From CATOSD01 sp965203135 (GTDB lineage: Bacteria; Chloroflexota; Dehalococcoidia; Lucifugimonadales; CATOSD01): a stretch of 64,000 nucleotides of DNA. Made by a program: the position numbers and the translations under genes. Below, one piece after another: positions 1 through 8,383 of this stretch. The stretch covers positions 930,001-994,000 of the forward strand of contig CBDBBO010000001.1 of NCBI GenBank assembly GCA_965203135.1. Direction: 5' to 3'. The notes beneath the pieces were generated by a model, which saw only the letters and a list, made by a program, of their open reading frames with translations, was not told where the DNA came from and ran no database searches. Each line of letters begins with the position of its first letter. Within the stretch, counting starts at the first letter, position 1.

Positions 1-698
1 CCTTGTATCTTCCTGAGGCGATTCCATACCCACTTCCTGACGTGCGCGATACACAGTTGGTGCTCCACTCCCAACTGTTCTACCGCCGGCTTGTAGGTGT
101 TGAGGTCGTCGGTCACCACAGCCTCCACCCCGAACCTGCCCACGTATCCCTCAAGCCACCTGACGAAGCCCTCCCTGTCGCGTTGCACCAACACGTCCAT
201 CCCCACAAGCTCTCCAGTCTCAGCATCGGTGACGAACCCCGCCACAGCCTGCTTGCCTCCCACCTTGAGCACAGTCTCGTCGGCCCCCATCAACCTCACC
301 CGACCGCGCGCCCTGCTCAACCATCCGCCCAGTGCGCTCGACCCAGACTCCTGCACGTCACGCCATACGGTCATCCTCGACAGCTCACACCCCAACGCGC
401 TCAGCAGATGGCTCACCGAACGCACCGACAGCCCCAGCGCCCAACACAGCGCGGCCAGCCCTCTGAGCCTGTGGCTCTGGTCGTGCCGGTCAACACCCTG
501 TGGGTAGTGCCTGAAGGTGCGGGCGCAGTCGCAGCAGCGGAACCTGTGCACGGTCACCTCGCTAACGTAGAGGTCACGGATGGGCTTTGTCACCGGTCCG
601 TGCCGGTTCATCAACACGCTGCCGCAGTGTACGCAGGCTGACGGTCGGCTGTCCGGAGAGAGCTTGACTTGTGGGAGTGTGAATCTTACTCTGGGCAT
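1..698 (-). CDS. DDE transposase with N-terminal zinc ribbon, cut by window edge
   Basis: The frame starts at ATG 698 and stays open for 232 codons to the left edge, so the C-terminus is missing. Residues 22-25 and 55-58 give paired cysteines (CVHC and CCDC), a zinc-ribbon typical of IS-encoded transposases. A helix-turn-helix-like stretch covers about residues 74-115. The DDE core shows GADET (Asp139) and VVTDDLNTYK (Asp197/198), followed by HQLCIAHVRKW; the third acidic residue lies outside the window. I cannot assign an IS family with certainty (IS6/IS1595-like folds are the nearest I know). It lies next to a truncated IS1380 transposase and probably caused that truncation. Confidence 0.75.
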   Translation of the reverse strand, partial: MPRVRFTLPQVKLSPDSRPSACVHCGSVLMNRHGPVTKPIRDLYVSEVTVHRFRCCDCARTFRHYPQGVDRHDQSHRLRGLAALCWALGLSVRSVSHLLSALGCELSRMTVWRDVQESGSSALGGWLSRARGRVRLMGADETVLKVGGKQAVAGFVTDAETGELVGMDVLVQRDREGFVRWLEGYVGRFGVEAVVTDDLNTYKPAVEQLGVEHQLCIAHVRKWVWNRLRKIQ

Positions 699-719
699 CG
701 GCAGGGCCTCTTGGTCCGG

Positions 720-2081
720 TTAGATTGTACTCTTACCAGACTTTACCAAGATTCCCTGCCTTTTTTCCTTTATCGCCCACCACGCCGCGTTTACCCCGAA
801 CTTCCCCGACGGCAGCCTGCCCCCCGCAAGGTCCTCCTTCAGCACCGAATGCACCTCCTCGCCCCTTCGACAGGCTCAGGGCAGGCTCTTGCCGCACCTC
901 TGCCTGTACCACGCGATCAGCTCATGCCCGGCCAACTCCCGGTTCGTCACCACTCCCGTCACCTTGTACCAGTTGCCATCCCCCATCTCCATGATGGGAA
1001 CCGACAACTTCTCCTCTTCCACGTCGAACAGCGGCGGGTTCCTCACAGGCTTCCTTATCGCGATGAACCGGTAGTCGGGACTGTTCCTGCTGTATCCGGT
1101 CCAACTGGTCACGTAGCACACCTCGGCGTACTGCTGGCCGGTGCGCTCACCATCCGTGCGGTACAGATCGCGCCATTCCTGCTCCTCCGCAACCTCCATC
1201 GCCGCCGCCCTGAACTCCTCCATCACGTTCACTCCCACACAGAACTCGATCACTCCGAACCGCTCATCCCTCCCCTCTGCGCAGTACTTCAGAAGCTCCT
1301 TCTGGTAGCCTGCCGAGTCAGACCTCATCATCACCTTGTTCACGCCCGCGGGCAAACACCCAAGCGACTCCTTCAACACCCTCAACTGTTCGTAGCCCGC
1401 GTTCACGTTGCCGTCTCTGAACTCAGAGCGCACCACCAGGTCCGCCTCATGCCAGTAGGTGGTCAGCGGCTGGTATGCCCGGTACTTTTTGTAGCAGTGC
1501 CTCGCTTGCCGCTTGTGAGTCCCTATCAGCGTCGCGTCCATGTCCAACGTTGCCTCGGTGTGCCCCGAATGTCCCCCCGCGAACCCCACCAACTCCGCGT
1601 TGACTCTCCCAAGCCCCCTCAGCGCGTCGTTGGCCTCCGGTATGAACGCGCCCTCAGGCCGCCTCCCGGCCTCCTCGACCTCGTCGTGGAAACTCTCCAG
1701 ATACCTGAACACCGCCGTTGGCGACGGCGCCGCGCGACTCTTGTGTACACGCCATCTGTCGCGCTGCGCCCTGCGCTCTGTGCGCCTCATCCGGTGAGAC
1801 TCCGCAACCGCAACCGCCCTTCCCAATCCCTCGTCCTTCTCCAGTAGCCGCAGGTCGTCCACAGACTCCCCGCCGGCCAAGTTCAGCATCACCAGCGCCG
1901 TCACCATCTGGGCGTCGGTCCATCCCTGCATGCCCTCTCTCACTCCCACGTGACGGCGCACCGACTCCCCCAATCGCGCCACAGAGGCCAAGTCCAGATA
2001 CGCCGGCAGACCCGCCAACGCCGTCATGCCCGTGGACTCGTTCTCCTCTTCGTAGTGGAAAGGAAGCGTCGCTTGCTGCAT
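720..2081 (-). pseudogene. IS1380-family transposase, interrupted and 3'-truncated
   Basis: The intact part (2081 down to 876, 401 codons) has the IS1380 layout: N-terminal region, catalytic Asp in TLDMDATLIG, second Asp in MMRSDSAGYQ, then WYRQRCGKS. A 24-bp insertion at 861-884 adds eight codons including a TGA. In the same frame the protein then resumes with EEVHSVLKEDLAGG and NAAWWAI, the usual continuation. The insertion falls directly before the Glu expected to be the third catalytic residue. After NAAWWAI (about position 770) the family sequence is lost and replaced by KEKRQGILVKSGKSTI and a stop, so the 3' end was cut off, probably by the neighbouring element. It is very unlikely to be active. 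Confidence 0.85.
861..884. repeat. 24-bp copy of the TTCGACAGGCTCAGGGCAGG short repeat
   Basis: The core TTCGACAGGCTCAGGGCAGG is inserted in the transposase reading frame, with GC at both edges. Near-identical cores occur at about 35354-35375 and, diverged, at about 39921-39942, both inside intergenic hairpin repeats. The insertion length is a multiple of three but brings an in-frame TGA on the minus strand. Confidence 0.8.
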
Positions 2082-2192
2082 AATAGTCGCACCTCGTTGG
2101 TGATGGCTTGTTGTTGTTCACTACCATCATAGCCGGCTTCGCGGCCGGCTCCAACGAGGCCTCCTTTTGTAACTAGGCGGTGGATCTGGGGC

Positions 2193-2621
2193 TCACACGG
2201 CGGTGACTTCGACTTTGAGCGAGAGGCCCACCACTCGGAGTGCTCTGTGAAGCTGTCCGATGCGGGAGTTGTGCTCCGGGTTGGTCAGCTTGCGAGCGGC
2301 GGCCTCGCTCACCCCCAGCCTGTTTGCGAGCTCGACCTTGGTGATACGTTGAGCCCGCATGGCCGAGTAGAGGGCGAGCTTTGCCGCGACGACGCTGGGC
2401 ACCGGCACGTAGGTGTGGCCGTCCGTCGCCCTGCTGGGAGTGGGGATGTCTCTCTTCTCGAGTACGTATCCCGTAAGGGCAGTGGCAAGCGCGTCCTCGG
2501 CCATCGCCAAGGCTTCGTCTCGGTCAGCACCGCCGGTGATAGCCTCGGGCACGTCGGGGAAAGTGACTACAAGACTACCTTCTTCGTCCGGCGTGAGCTC
2601 GCATGGATACGCGTACATCAT
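2193..2621 (-). CDS. hicB: HicB-type antitoxin with C-terminal HTH
   Basis: This 142-residue protein begins MMYAYPCELTPDEEGSL. It has the HicB partial RNase-H-like fold (FPDVPEAITGGADRDEALAMA) in residues 1-60. A helix-turn-helix follows at about 90-130 (ITKVELANRLGVSEAAARKL), as in HicB antitoxins that repress their own operon. The gene lies 3 bp downstream of hicA on the same strand, so the order is toxin first, antitoxin second, the common HicAB arrangement. Its role is to bind and neutralise the HicA RNase and, by the HTH, to repress the shared promoter. Confidence 0.85.
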   Translation of the reverse strand: MMYAYPCELTPDEEGSLVVTFPDVPEAITGGADRDEALAMAEDALATALTGYVLEKRDIPTPSRATDGHTYVPVPSVVAAKLALYSAMRAQRITKVELANRLGVSEAAARKLTNPEHNSRIGQLHRALRVVGLSLKVEVTAV

Positions 2622-2624
2622 GGC

Positions 2625-2831
2625 TCAGAACTCCCTTGGGTCTATATCCAGTTGGCGTAGCATCGCCGCGAGCAGGCCCTTGCTCAGTTCACCGCGTTTT
2701 GTCGTGGCGAACCGTGCGCCTACGTAGACCCTGCCGTGACTGCCCTTGCCGTGCGACGGGTCGAATCGGAACGACTTCCCGGTCCTGCGAGCATATCGCC
2801 GCGCCCGCCCGATGAACTCGCGGCTGGTCAT
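2625..2831 (-). CDS. hicA: HicA-type mRNA interferase toxin
   Basis: This 68-residue basic protein has the dsRBD-like HicA fold: MTSREFIGRARRYARRTGK, then SHGKGSHGRVYVG with the conserved Gly-Ser-His that carries the catalytic histidine, and a C-terminal helix (LLAAMLRQLDID). Length and motif order match the family. HicA toxins cut mRNA independently of translation when the antitoxin is depleted. A promoter-like sequence immediately upstream places the predicted transcript start at or next to the ATG, so the message may be leaderless. Confidence 0.82.
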   Translation of the reverse strand: MTSREFIGRARRYARRTGKSFRFDPSHGKGSHGRVYVGARFATTKRGELSKGLLAAMLRQLDIDPREF

Positions 2832-2837
2832 AAGACC

Positions 2838-2866
2838 ATTGTCGCACCTTAATGTACGGATGGCAA
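2838..2866 (-). promoter_or_regulatory. Candidate promoter of hicAB
   Basis: On the minus strand TTGCCA (2861-2866) is followed by 17 bp and GACAAT (2838-2843). Transcription would start about 7 bp on, near the hicA ATG at 2831, giving a leaderless or nearly leaderless mRNA. Confidence 0.4.
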
Positions 2867-2993
2867 CGGAATATAGAAGGAAGGGACTGAGACGCGCGGG
2901 TTGTGGTAAGGTTCACCGCGTGGGGTAGAGAGGGTGGCTGATGTGGCGAAGAGGGTGTTGGCGGCGCGAGTTGGGCGCCGGGAGGGAGCAGTG

Positions 2994-4388
2994 ATGGAAG
3001 ACCTGACGTATCGTTCGGCGAAGAGCATCGCACAGGCGATTCGGGACAAGTCCGTGTCGGTGAGGGAGGTGGTGGACGCCCACCTGCGTCGCATCGAGGA
3101 GGTCAACCCGATCATCAACGCCGTGGTGCAGCTTGCGGCGGAGCGGGCGGTGGATGAGGCGCGGGAGCTGGACGACGCGCTGGCGAAAGGTGAGGTACGT
3201 GGTCCGCTGCACGGCGTGCCCATCACGATGAAAGACTCGTTCGACACGGAGGGGATCGTGTCCACGGGCGGGACGCTGGGACGCGCTAGCTACGTGCCGG
3301 ACCAGGACGCGACGCCGGTGGCGCGGCTGCGGGCGGCGGGCGCGGTTCTGCTGGGCAAGACAAACACGCCGGAGCTGACGATGGCGGCGGAGACGGACAA
3401 CCTGGTGTACGGGCGCACCAACAACCCGTTCGACGTGTCCCGCACGCCGGGGGGCAGCAGCGGCGGCGCGGCGGCCATCATCGCGGCGGGCGGCTCGCCG
3501 CTCGACCTGGGCACCGACACGGGCGGCAGCATCCGCTTCCCGTCCCACTACTGCGGAATCGCGGGCCTCAAGCCCACGTCCGGGCGGGTGCCGCGCACGG
3601 GCCACATCATCGGACCCGACATGGGCGCGGCGCAGTCTCTGACCGTGGTGGGTCCGATGGCGCGCTACGTGGAGGACCTGGAGCTGGCTTTCCCTATCAT
3701 CGCAGGGCCCGACTACCGTGACCCGCACATCGTGCCTGTGCCGATTGGCGACCCGGGGGACGTGGACCTGGCCGGGCTGCGCGTGGCGTACTACACCGAG
3801 GCGGCGGGCGCGACTCCGACGCCGGAGACGGCGCGGGCGGTACAAGACGCGGCGGCCGCGCTGGCGGACGCGGGGGCGACCACGACAGCGGAGGCTCCGG
3901 CGGCGCTGGCTGCCGGAGAGGAACGGCTGATGTCGTTCATCGGGTCGGACAACTGGGCGTGGGGCGACCGGCTGCTGGAGCGTTTCGGCACGACGCAAGA
4001 GCACGCCTGGATAACGATGTGGAGGGGTATGGCGGAGCCGCTGGAAACGGGCGACTTCACGGCGCTGCTGGAGGAGATCGACCGCTTCCGGTCCGAGATG
4101 ATCGCGTTCATGGAGACGCACGACCTGATTGTGTGCCCCATCTCGGCGCAGCCGGCGCTGCTGCACGGGGCGTCGTACGACGAGGAGCACATGCGCGGGC
4201 TGGGCTATTCGGGGGTGTACAACGTGACGGGCTGGCCGTCGGCGATAGTGCGCGTGGGGACGTCGCCGGAGGGCCTGCCGATAGGGGTGCAGACGGTGGC
4301 GCGTCCGTGGCGGGAGGACGTGTCGCTGGCGGCGGCGCGGGTGCTGGAGGGGGCATTCGGGGGGTGGCGCGCGCCGGGTGGGGTGTAG
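2994..4388 (+). CDS. Amidase (amidase signature family)
   Basis: ATG 2994 is preceded by GGGAGGGA and chosen over upstream in-frame codons because MEDLTYRSAKSIAQAIRD is the normal family start. The 464-residue length fits. The Ser-cisSer-Lys catalytic triad is visible: Lys in GKTNTPELT, the glycine-serine stretch TPGGSSGGAAA, and the nucleophile region GTDTGGSIR. Such enzymes hydrolyse carboxamides to acid and ammonia; GatA is a relative, but no gatB/gatC neighbours are present, so a catabolic amidase is more likely. A second amidase lies at 49281-50690. Confidence 0.9.
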   Translation: MEDLTYRSAKSIAQAIRDKSVSVREVVDAHLRRIEEVNPIINAVVQLAAERAVDEARELDDALAKGEVRGPLHGVPITMKDSFDTEGIVSTGGTLGRASYVPDQDATPVARLRAAGAVLLGKTNTPELTMAAETDNLVYGRTNNPFDVSRTPGGSSGGAAAIIAAGGSPLDLGTDTGGSIRFPSHYCGIAGLKPTSGRVPRTGHIIGPDMGAAQSLTVVGPMARYVEDLELAFPIIAGPDYRDPHIVPVPIGDPGDVDLAGLRVAYYTEAAGATPTPETARAVQDAAAALADAGATTTAEAPAALAAGEERLMSFIGSDNWAWGDRLLERFGTTQEHAWITMWRGMAEPLETGDFTALLEEIDRFRSEMIAFMETHDLIVCPISAQPALLHGASYDEEHMRGLGYSGVYNVTGWPSAIVRVGTSPEGLPIGVQTVARPWREDVSLAAARVLEGAFGGWRAPGGV

Positions 4389-4434
4389 GGATCCGACACC
4401 TAAAGTCGGAACGCTGCCTCAAATGTCTACGCCT

Positions 4435-5376
4435 TCAAACTCTTTGGCCAAGGCGTAGAAACTCCTCCCCGTCAAAATGAATCAAGTGATCGGGAATCTC
4501 AGCTATCCATACTTCGGTTTCCCATGCGATCTTTTCGATATGTTGCTTGAATTGCCGGAAATCCGGGAATGCGCTGACATACAGGCGCGAAGCGACGCAA
4601 TCCCTGAGCGCGACTTCCATCTCCTCGACCCGCTTGGGAGTCACCGGCCCGTGAGATGTAACTGCCTCCACTAGAAAGAGGCGTTTTCGCTCCTCGACAT
4701 AGAGCACCACGTCCGGCAGCTTGTCGTGTTCGGTGATTGAAACGCCGAGCCGCGTCAGCTTCTCCCTGTCCAAGTGCAAGAGCTTATTGGCGGTGTCACC
4801 CAGGTACAACAGATTCGAGCCAGGAGCAAATCTCGGTCCAAAGTCCATCACAACCTGGGCCTGCAACCTGTTGTGCCTTCCAGGCGAAAGCCGGATCTCT
4901 TTCCCTTCCGATGTGCGCACAGGTATCTCACGCATGCTGCGCCGCCTCTCGTAGATCTCCAGCAGAGCGCCATGGCTGGAACGGAAGGCGCGCAATTCTG
5001 GTTTCCAGCCGCCGGTCTGGTACAGACGCAGCACATTAAGCGCTTCGTCGGTCAGGCCGTAGTGTGTCTTGGGGCTGTTGGTGGGAAGGTCAGGGTCGTC
5101 TGGATTGCGGTCTACCACGCGCGCCTGCTCCAACTGGTGGATGACTTGACGCCGAACCGTCTCCCGGGTGTTCTCAGCATACTCCCGGCCATAGGTGTCT
5201 CGCATGAATCCCAGTATCTGGTGGATAGTGAGTGAAGGCTTGGAGGCCCCGCTCCAGGGGTCATCTTCACCCAGACCGGTGAGAGTCAAGAGGGTTAGGC
5301 AGGATATGTCGTTCCGCTGAGCCGGAGGCAGTCCCAGTTGCTCCAGAATATCCCGAGCCTCGTCAATCTTGCTCAT
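4435..5376 (-). CDS. BsuBI/PstI-family type II restriction endonuclease
   Basis: This 313-residue protein starts at ATG 5376, which overlaps the methyltransferase stop codon as ATGA. The C-terminal half is strongly characteristic of the BsuBI/PstI endonucleases: YLGDTANKLLHLDRE, then KLPDVVLYVEERKRLFLVEA with Pro-Asp at 221-222 and Glu237, VTSHGPVTPKRVEE (Lys248), AFPDF, and WETEVWIAEIPDHLIHF. The N-terminal about 110 residues look helical and HTH-like. The family cuts CTGCAG, but specificity here is inferred from family membership only. Translational coupling to the upstream methyltransferase makes methylation precede cutting. Confidence 0.92.
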   Translation of the reverse strand: MSKIDEARDILEQLGLPPAQRNDISCLTLLTLTGLGEDDPWSGASKPSLTIHQILGFMRDTYGREYAENTRETVRRQVIHQLEQARVVDRNPDDPDLPTNSPKTHYGLTDEALNVLRLYQTGGWKPELRAFRSSHGALLEIYERRRSMREIPVRTSEGKEIRLSPGRHNRLQAQVVMDFGPRFAPGSNLLYLGDTANKLLHLDREKLTRLGVSITEHDKLPDVVLYVEERKRLFLVEAVTSHGPVTPKRVEEMEVALRDCVASRLYVSAFPDFRQFKQHIEKIAWETEVWIAEIPDHLIHFDGEEFLRLGQRV

Positions 5377-7073
5377 ACCACTACAGACTCTGGACCGGAG
5401 CACAGTTCAGGAGATATGCCGAGGATTCCGGTGACAAGAGCGTCAATGTCGCAAAGTTCCGTCCCGATCCCGGGTTGGGCCTTGACCGCCGCCCCGATTG
5501 AGCGGATGTCGCGCTCATGCGGCAGCGGCAGGGCGCGCAATTCGGTGGCGCTGACCTGGGTGTTTCCATTCGATATTCGGAAGTATCGGTCCAGGAACGC
5601 CGAATTGAAAATCGCCGAGAGACCGTAAGCTAACTCCTCATCCAATTCTCTCGAATCGCCTCGAACATAGTTCAGATGATTCTCCAGCCCCACCACGCCA
5701 AAACCCAGAGAACCTCGAATTAGGGGCGCTGACACTAACCGGCGCTTCTCTTCCTTCGCGCTGAAGCGGCGGAGAAGGACATAGGTTTCATCCTCCAATA
5801 GAACCTTGGAGGATTCAGGCACGGCCTTAATCCATTGTGGCTTCTCCTTTGCCGTCGAGGGCCAAGTCGTTCTCATGGGTCGGACGTGGTGCATCCACAG
5901 CAGAGGAGCCAGTGAGTCACCGGATGGGGAGTGGGATAGGAACTGAGTTGCTCTGAACGGAACGACGGGGCCGGTGGAGACTTTCAATCCTAGAGAGCGG
6001 AGCCTGTTGGGCCAAGTCCGCAAGGCTTGTACCAGTTTCACGTCCTCCTCGCATAGAGGGATGGACAATTCCCTGTTGTCACTCGCAAGATCCATCACCG
6101 AGTCGAAGTCCACCAGAAGGCGGCGGCGTTCGGCAAGATCGTGAGCCGCCTTGCTATGGGACACGAGTACTTGACGCTCATCCTTGGTCTTGTCTTCCGA
6201 CCGCCTCTGAGCCGCGATAACGACATTTTCCTGGAGCACAGACTGGTTCTTGAATACGTCCTTCCTAGACTCGAAGAGATGGATGGACTTTGGATCTACG
6301 CGTCGGAAGAATATCTCCCTGAATCTCCTGAAGTACGGCCCTGACGCGAAGCTCCTTGGCACGATGTACACCAACTCCCCGACCGGCGATAGCAGTTCGG
6401 CGGAAATCGCCATGAAGAGTGCGTATATGTTGGGCTGTCCATGAACGACAGACGCCCAAGCGACGGCCCTCGGATCGTCCTTGGCTATCTTGAAATACGG
6501 TGGATTGGAAATCACCAAGTCGTACTCAGCCCTGAATCCACCGTTAACGTCATAACCGTTGGCATCCGACGCGACTCTGAGTTCGGGCGCGTACTCCAGT
6601 ACGAAATCCCTGTTTCTGACATCGAAGGTCAATTCTATGTCTCGTCGAGCAAGCCAGTCGCTCGAAAAGGCAAGGGTGAGGCTAGCGAGGCGCGCCAGCA
6701 CAGGATCGGTCTCAAAAGCGTCGATATGCAGACTCTTGACGCTTTCCACATTCGACGCTACTTCGCACGTTGCGGCGGACAGAATTCCCGTTCCGCTCCC
6801 TGGGTCCAACACACGCACGTGCGGCCCTGCGTGCGAAGAGCGCTCCGCCATAAATCTGGCGATTGGGGCCGGCGTCAGATAGTGGCCGCTGCTCTTTCGT
6901 CTACTGCGGCCTGTGTAACCCAGATAGGACTCTCCAAGAATCTCGGCATACTCCACCGGCGTGGAACCTGCCTCAGGGCTGGGCAGACTCAGACCAGTGG
7001 GGAAGGGAGCGACGGGCGTATGTGAAGTGTCTTCGCTCAACACATCAGTTTGTGGAAAATCCCTTTTCGACAT
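5373..7073 (-). CDS. N6-adenine DNA methyltransferase of the BsuBI/PstI-type R-M system
   Basis: This 566-residue protein is of the gamma-type N6-adenine class. GRSRRKSSGHYLTPAPIARF leads into motif I (VRVLDPGSGTGILSAATCE). The catalytic motif IV is DLVISNPPYFKI (NPPY). The C-terminal part is the target-recognition region (ISNGNTQVSATELRALPLP). The gene overlaps the endonuclease by 4 bp (ATGA), in the order M then R. It protects host DNA against the partner enzyme. AT-rich codons are more frequent than in neighbouring genes, consistent with acquisition. Confidence 0.9.
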   Translation of the reverse strand: MSKRDFPQTDVLSEDTSHTPVAPFPTGLSLPSPEAGSTPVEYAEILGESYLGYTGRSRRKSSGHYLTPAPIARFMAERSSHAGPHVRVLDPGSGTGILSAATCEVASNVESVKSLHIDAFETDPVLARLASLTLAFSSDWLARRDIELTFDVRNRDFVLEYAPELRVASDANGYDVNGGFRAEYDLVISNPPYFKIAKDDPRAVAWASVVHGQPNIYALFMAISAELLSPVGELVYIVPRSFASGPYFRRFREIFFRRVDPKSIHLFESRKDVFKNQSVLQENVVIAAQRRSEDKTKDERQVLVSHSKAAHDLAERRRLLVDFDSVMDLASDNRELSIPLCEEDVKLVQALRTWPNRLRSLGLKVSTGPVVPFRATQFLSHSPSGDSLAPLLWMHHVRPMRTTWPSTAKEKPQWIKAVPESSKVLLEDETYVLLRRFSAKEEKRRLVSAPLIRGSLGFGVVGLENHLNYVRGDSRELDEELAYGLSAIFNSAFLDRYFRISNGNTQVSATELRALPLPHERDIRSIGAAVKAQPGIGTELCDIDALVTGILGISPELCSGPESVVV

Positions 7074-7362
7074 CGTTCGTTAGGACGGGTGGACAATCCT
7101 TGCAACGGTGGACGAGACTTACTTGATGAGCGTACACATGTTCGCACATCCTGATCGTCGCCGTCAACCCACACATTTGACACTGCGCCAGTCCAACACA
7201 GCGGAGGAGGAAGTCGGAATCACTATGGCCTTGCGAAGGCCACGCAAGGGGATGAAAATGCGGCTGAGCCGGGCATTCTGGATGGGGCGACTGGGGCATC
7301 GAGTCACGCTGAGAGTTGCCTAAACGGTCTATTTTCATGGTAATGACGACTGGCGAACTCCT

Positions 7363-8304
7363 CTACCCTGCCTTGCGGGCGAGGGCGCGGCGCGCCGCCT
7401 GCGCGACGTCGGCGGCGGTGAGGTGGTACTTGGCCATGAGGGCGTCGGGGGCGCCGGACTCGGCGTAGCCGTGGAGGGCGACCGTCTCCTGGGGAGTGGG
7501 CGCCTCGCGGGCGAGGGTCTGGGCGACCATGCTGCCCAACCCGCCGACGACGTAGTGCTCCTCGGCGGTGACTATGGCGCCGGTCTCGCGGGCGGCGGCG
7601 ATGACGGCCGCCTCGTCCAGCGGCTTCACCGTCGCCATATTGAGCACTCGGCAGGATATGCCCTCGGCGGCCAGCGTCTCGGCGGCCTCGAGCGCCACGC
7701 TGACCATGATGCCGCAGGCCACTATCGCGACGTCGCCCCCATCCCGCATCGTCTCGGCCTCGCCGAGGCGGAAGTCGTAGTCCTGCGCGTGCACCACCGG
7801 GGTGGCGGAGCGGGACAGCCGGACATAGAAGGGACCCTGGGTGGCGACGGCGCTGCGGACGGCGCGGACGGTCTCGGGGCCGTCGGCGGGGACGACCACG
7901 GTGAACTCAGGCAAGGCGCACATGAGCGCGAGGTCCTCGATGCTGTGGGCGGACACGCCATCCTCGCCGGTGATGATGCCGCTGTGGGTGGCGATGACCT
8001 TGACGTTGAGCCGCGGCTGGGAGACGCCGACGCGGAGCTGGTCGTGGGGTCGGCTGGTGGAGAAGACGGCGAAGGTGCTGACGACGGGGATTTTCCCGAA
8101 TGACGCCATGCCGGCGGCGACGCTGACGATATTCTGCTCGGCGGGGCCGAAGTCGAAGAATCGGTCGGGGTACTTTTCGCCGAACAGGAAGGCGAAGGTG
8201 GAGACGTTGAGGTCGCCGCCGAGGACGACGAGGTCGGGGAACTCGGCTCCCAGCTCAACGAGCGTCTGCCCGGCTATTTCGCGTGTGACGGCGGTCTCGG
8301 CCAT
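7363..8304 (-). CDS. Transketolase, C-terminal subunit
   Basis: This 313-residue protein starts at ATG 8304 (MAETAVTREIAGQTLVEL). It is the pyrimidine-binding plus C-terminal half of a split transketolase: VVLGGDLNVST, FDFGPAEQNIVSVAAGMA with the conserved activating Glu, HSGIITGEDGVSAHSIEDLA, and a C-terminal domain (VALEAAETLAAEGISCRVLN). It lies 79 bp downstream of the N-terminal subunit on the same strand with one hairpin repeat between them. The pair would transfer two-carbon ketol units in the non-oxidative pentose phosphate pathway. A related two-subunit ThDP enzyme with another substrate cannot be excluded. Confidence 0.9.
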   Translation of the reverse strand: MAETAVTREIAGQTLVELGAEFPDLVVLGGDLNVSTFAFLFGEKYPDRFFDFGPAEQNIVSVAAGMASFGKIPVVSTFAVFSTSRPHDQLRVGVSQPRLNVKVIATHSGIITGEDGVSAHSIEDLALMCALPEFTVVVPADGPETVRAVRSAVATQGPFYVRLSRSATPVVHAQDYDFRLGEAETMRDGGDVAIVACGIMVSVALEAAETLAAEGISCRVLNMATVKPLDEAAVIAAARETGAIVTAEEHYVVGGLGSMVAQTLAREAPTPQETVALHGYAESGAPDALMAKYHLTAADVAQAARRALARKAG

Positions 8305-8330
8305 TTGGCGGTCTCCCTTGGTGCGGGGTG

Positions 8331-8371
8331 TCACCCCCATCTTAACCTTCCCCCTGAGAGGGGGAAGGGAC
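8331..8371. repeat. Intergenic hairpin repeat, CCTTCCCCC type
   Basis: TCACCCCCATCTTAACC is followed by TTCCCCCTGAGAGGGGGAA, a perfect 8-bp stem. It is one of about nine related copies in the window and sits between the two transketolase genes. Confidence 0.8.
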
Positions 8372-8383
8372 TTTCGGCACGCC

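Noticed and set aside
3..641. 212-codon plus-strand frame
   Set aside because: It is antisense to the zinc-ribbon transposase, which shows clear motifs.
878..880. TGA in the IS1380 transposase as a selenocysteine codon
   Set aside because: It is contributed by the inserted 24-bp repeat, at a position where the family has no residue.
7045..7338. 97-codon minus-strand frame with two CxxC pairs upstream of the methyltransferase
   Set aside because: Low support: it overlaps the methyltransferase start, has no ribosome-binding site I trust and no family match. An R-M controller protein would have an HTH, which is absent.
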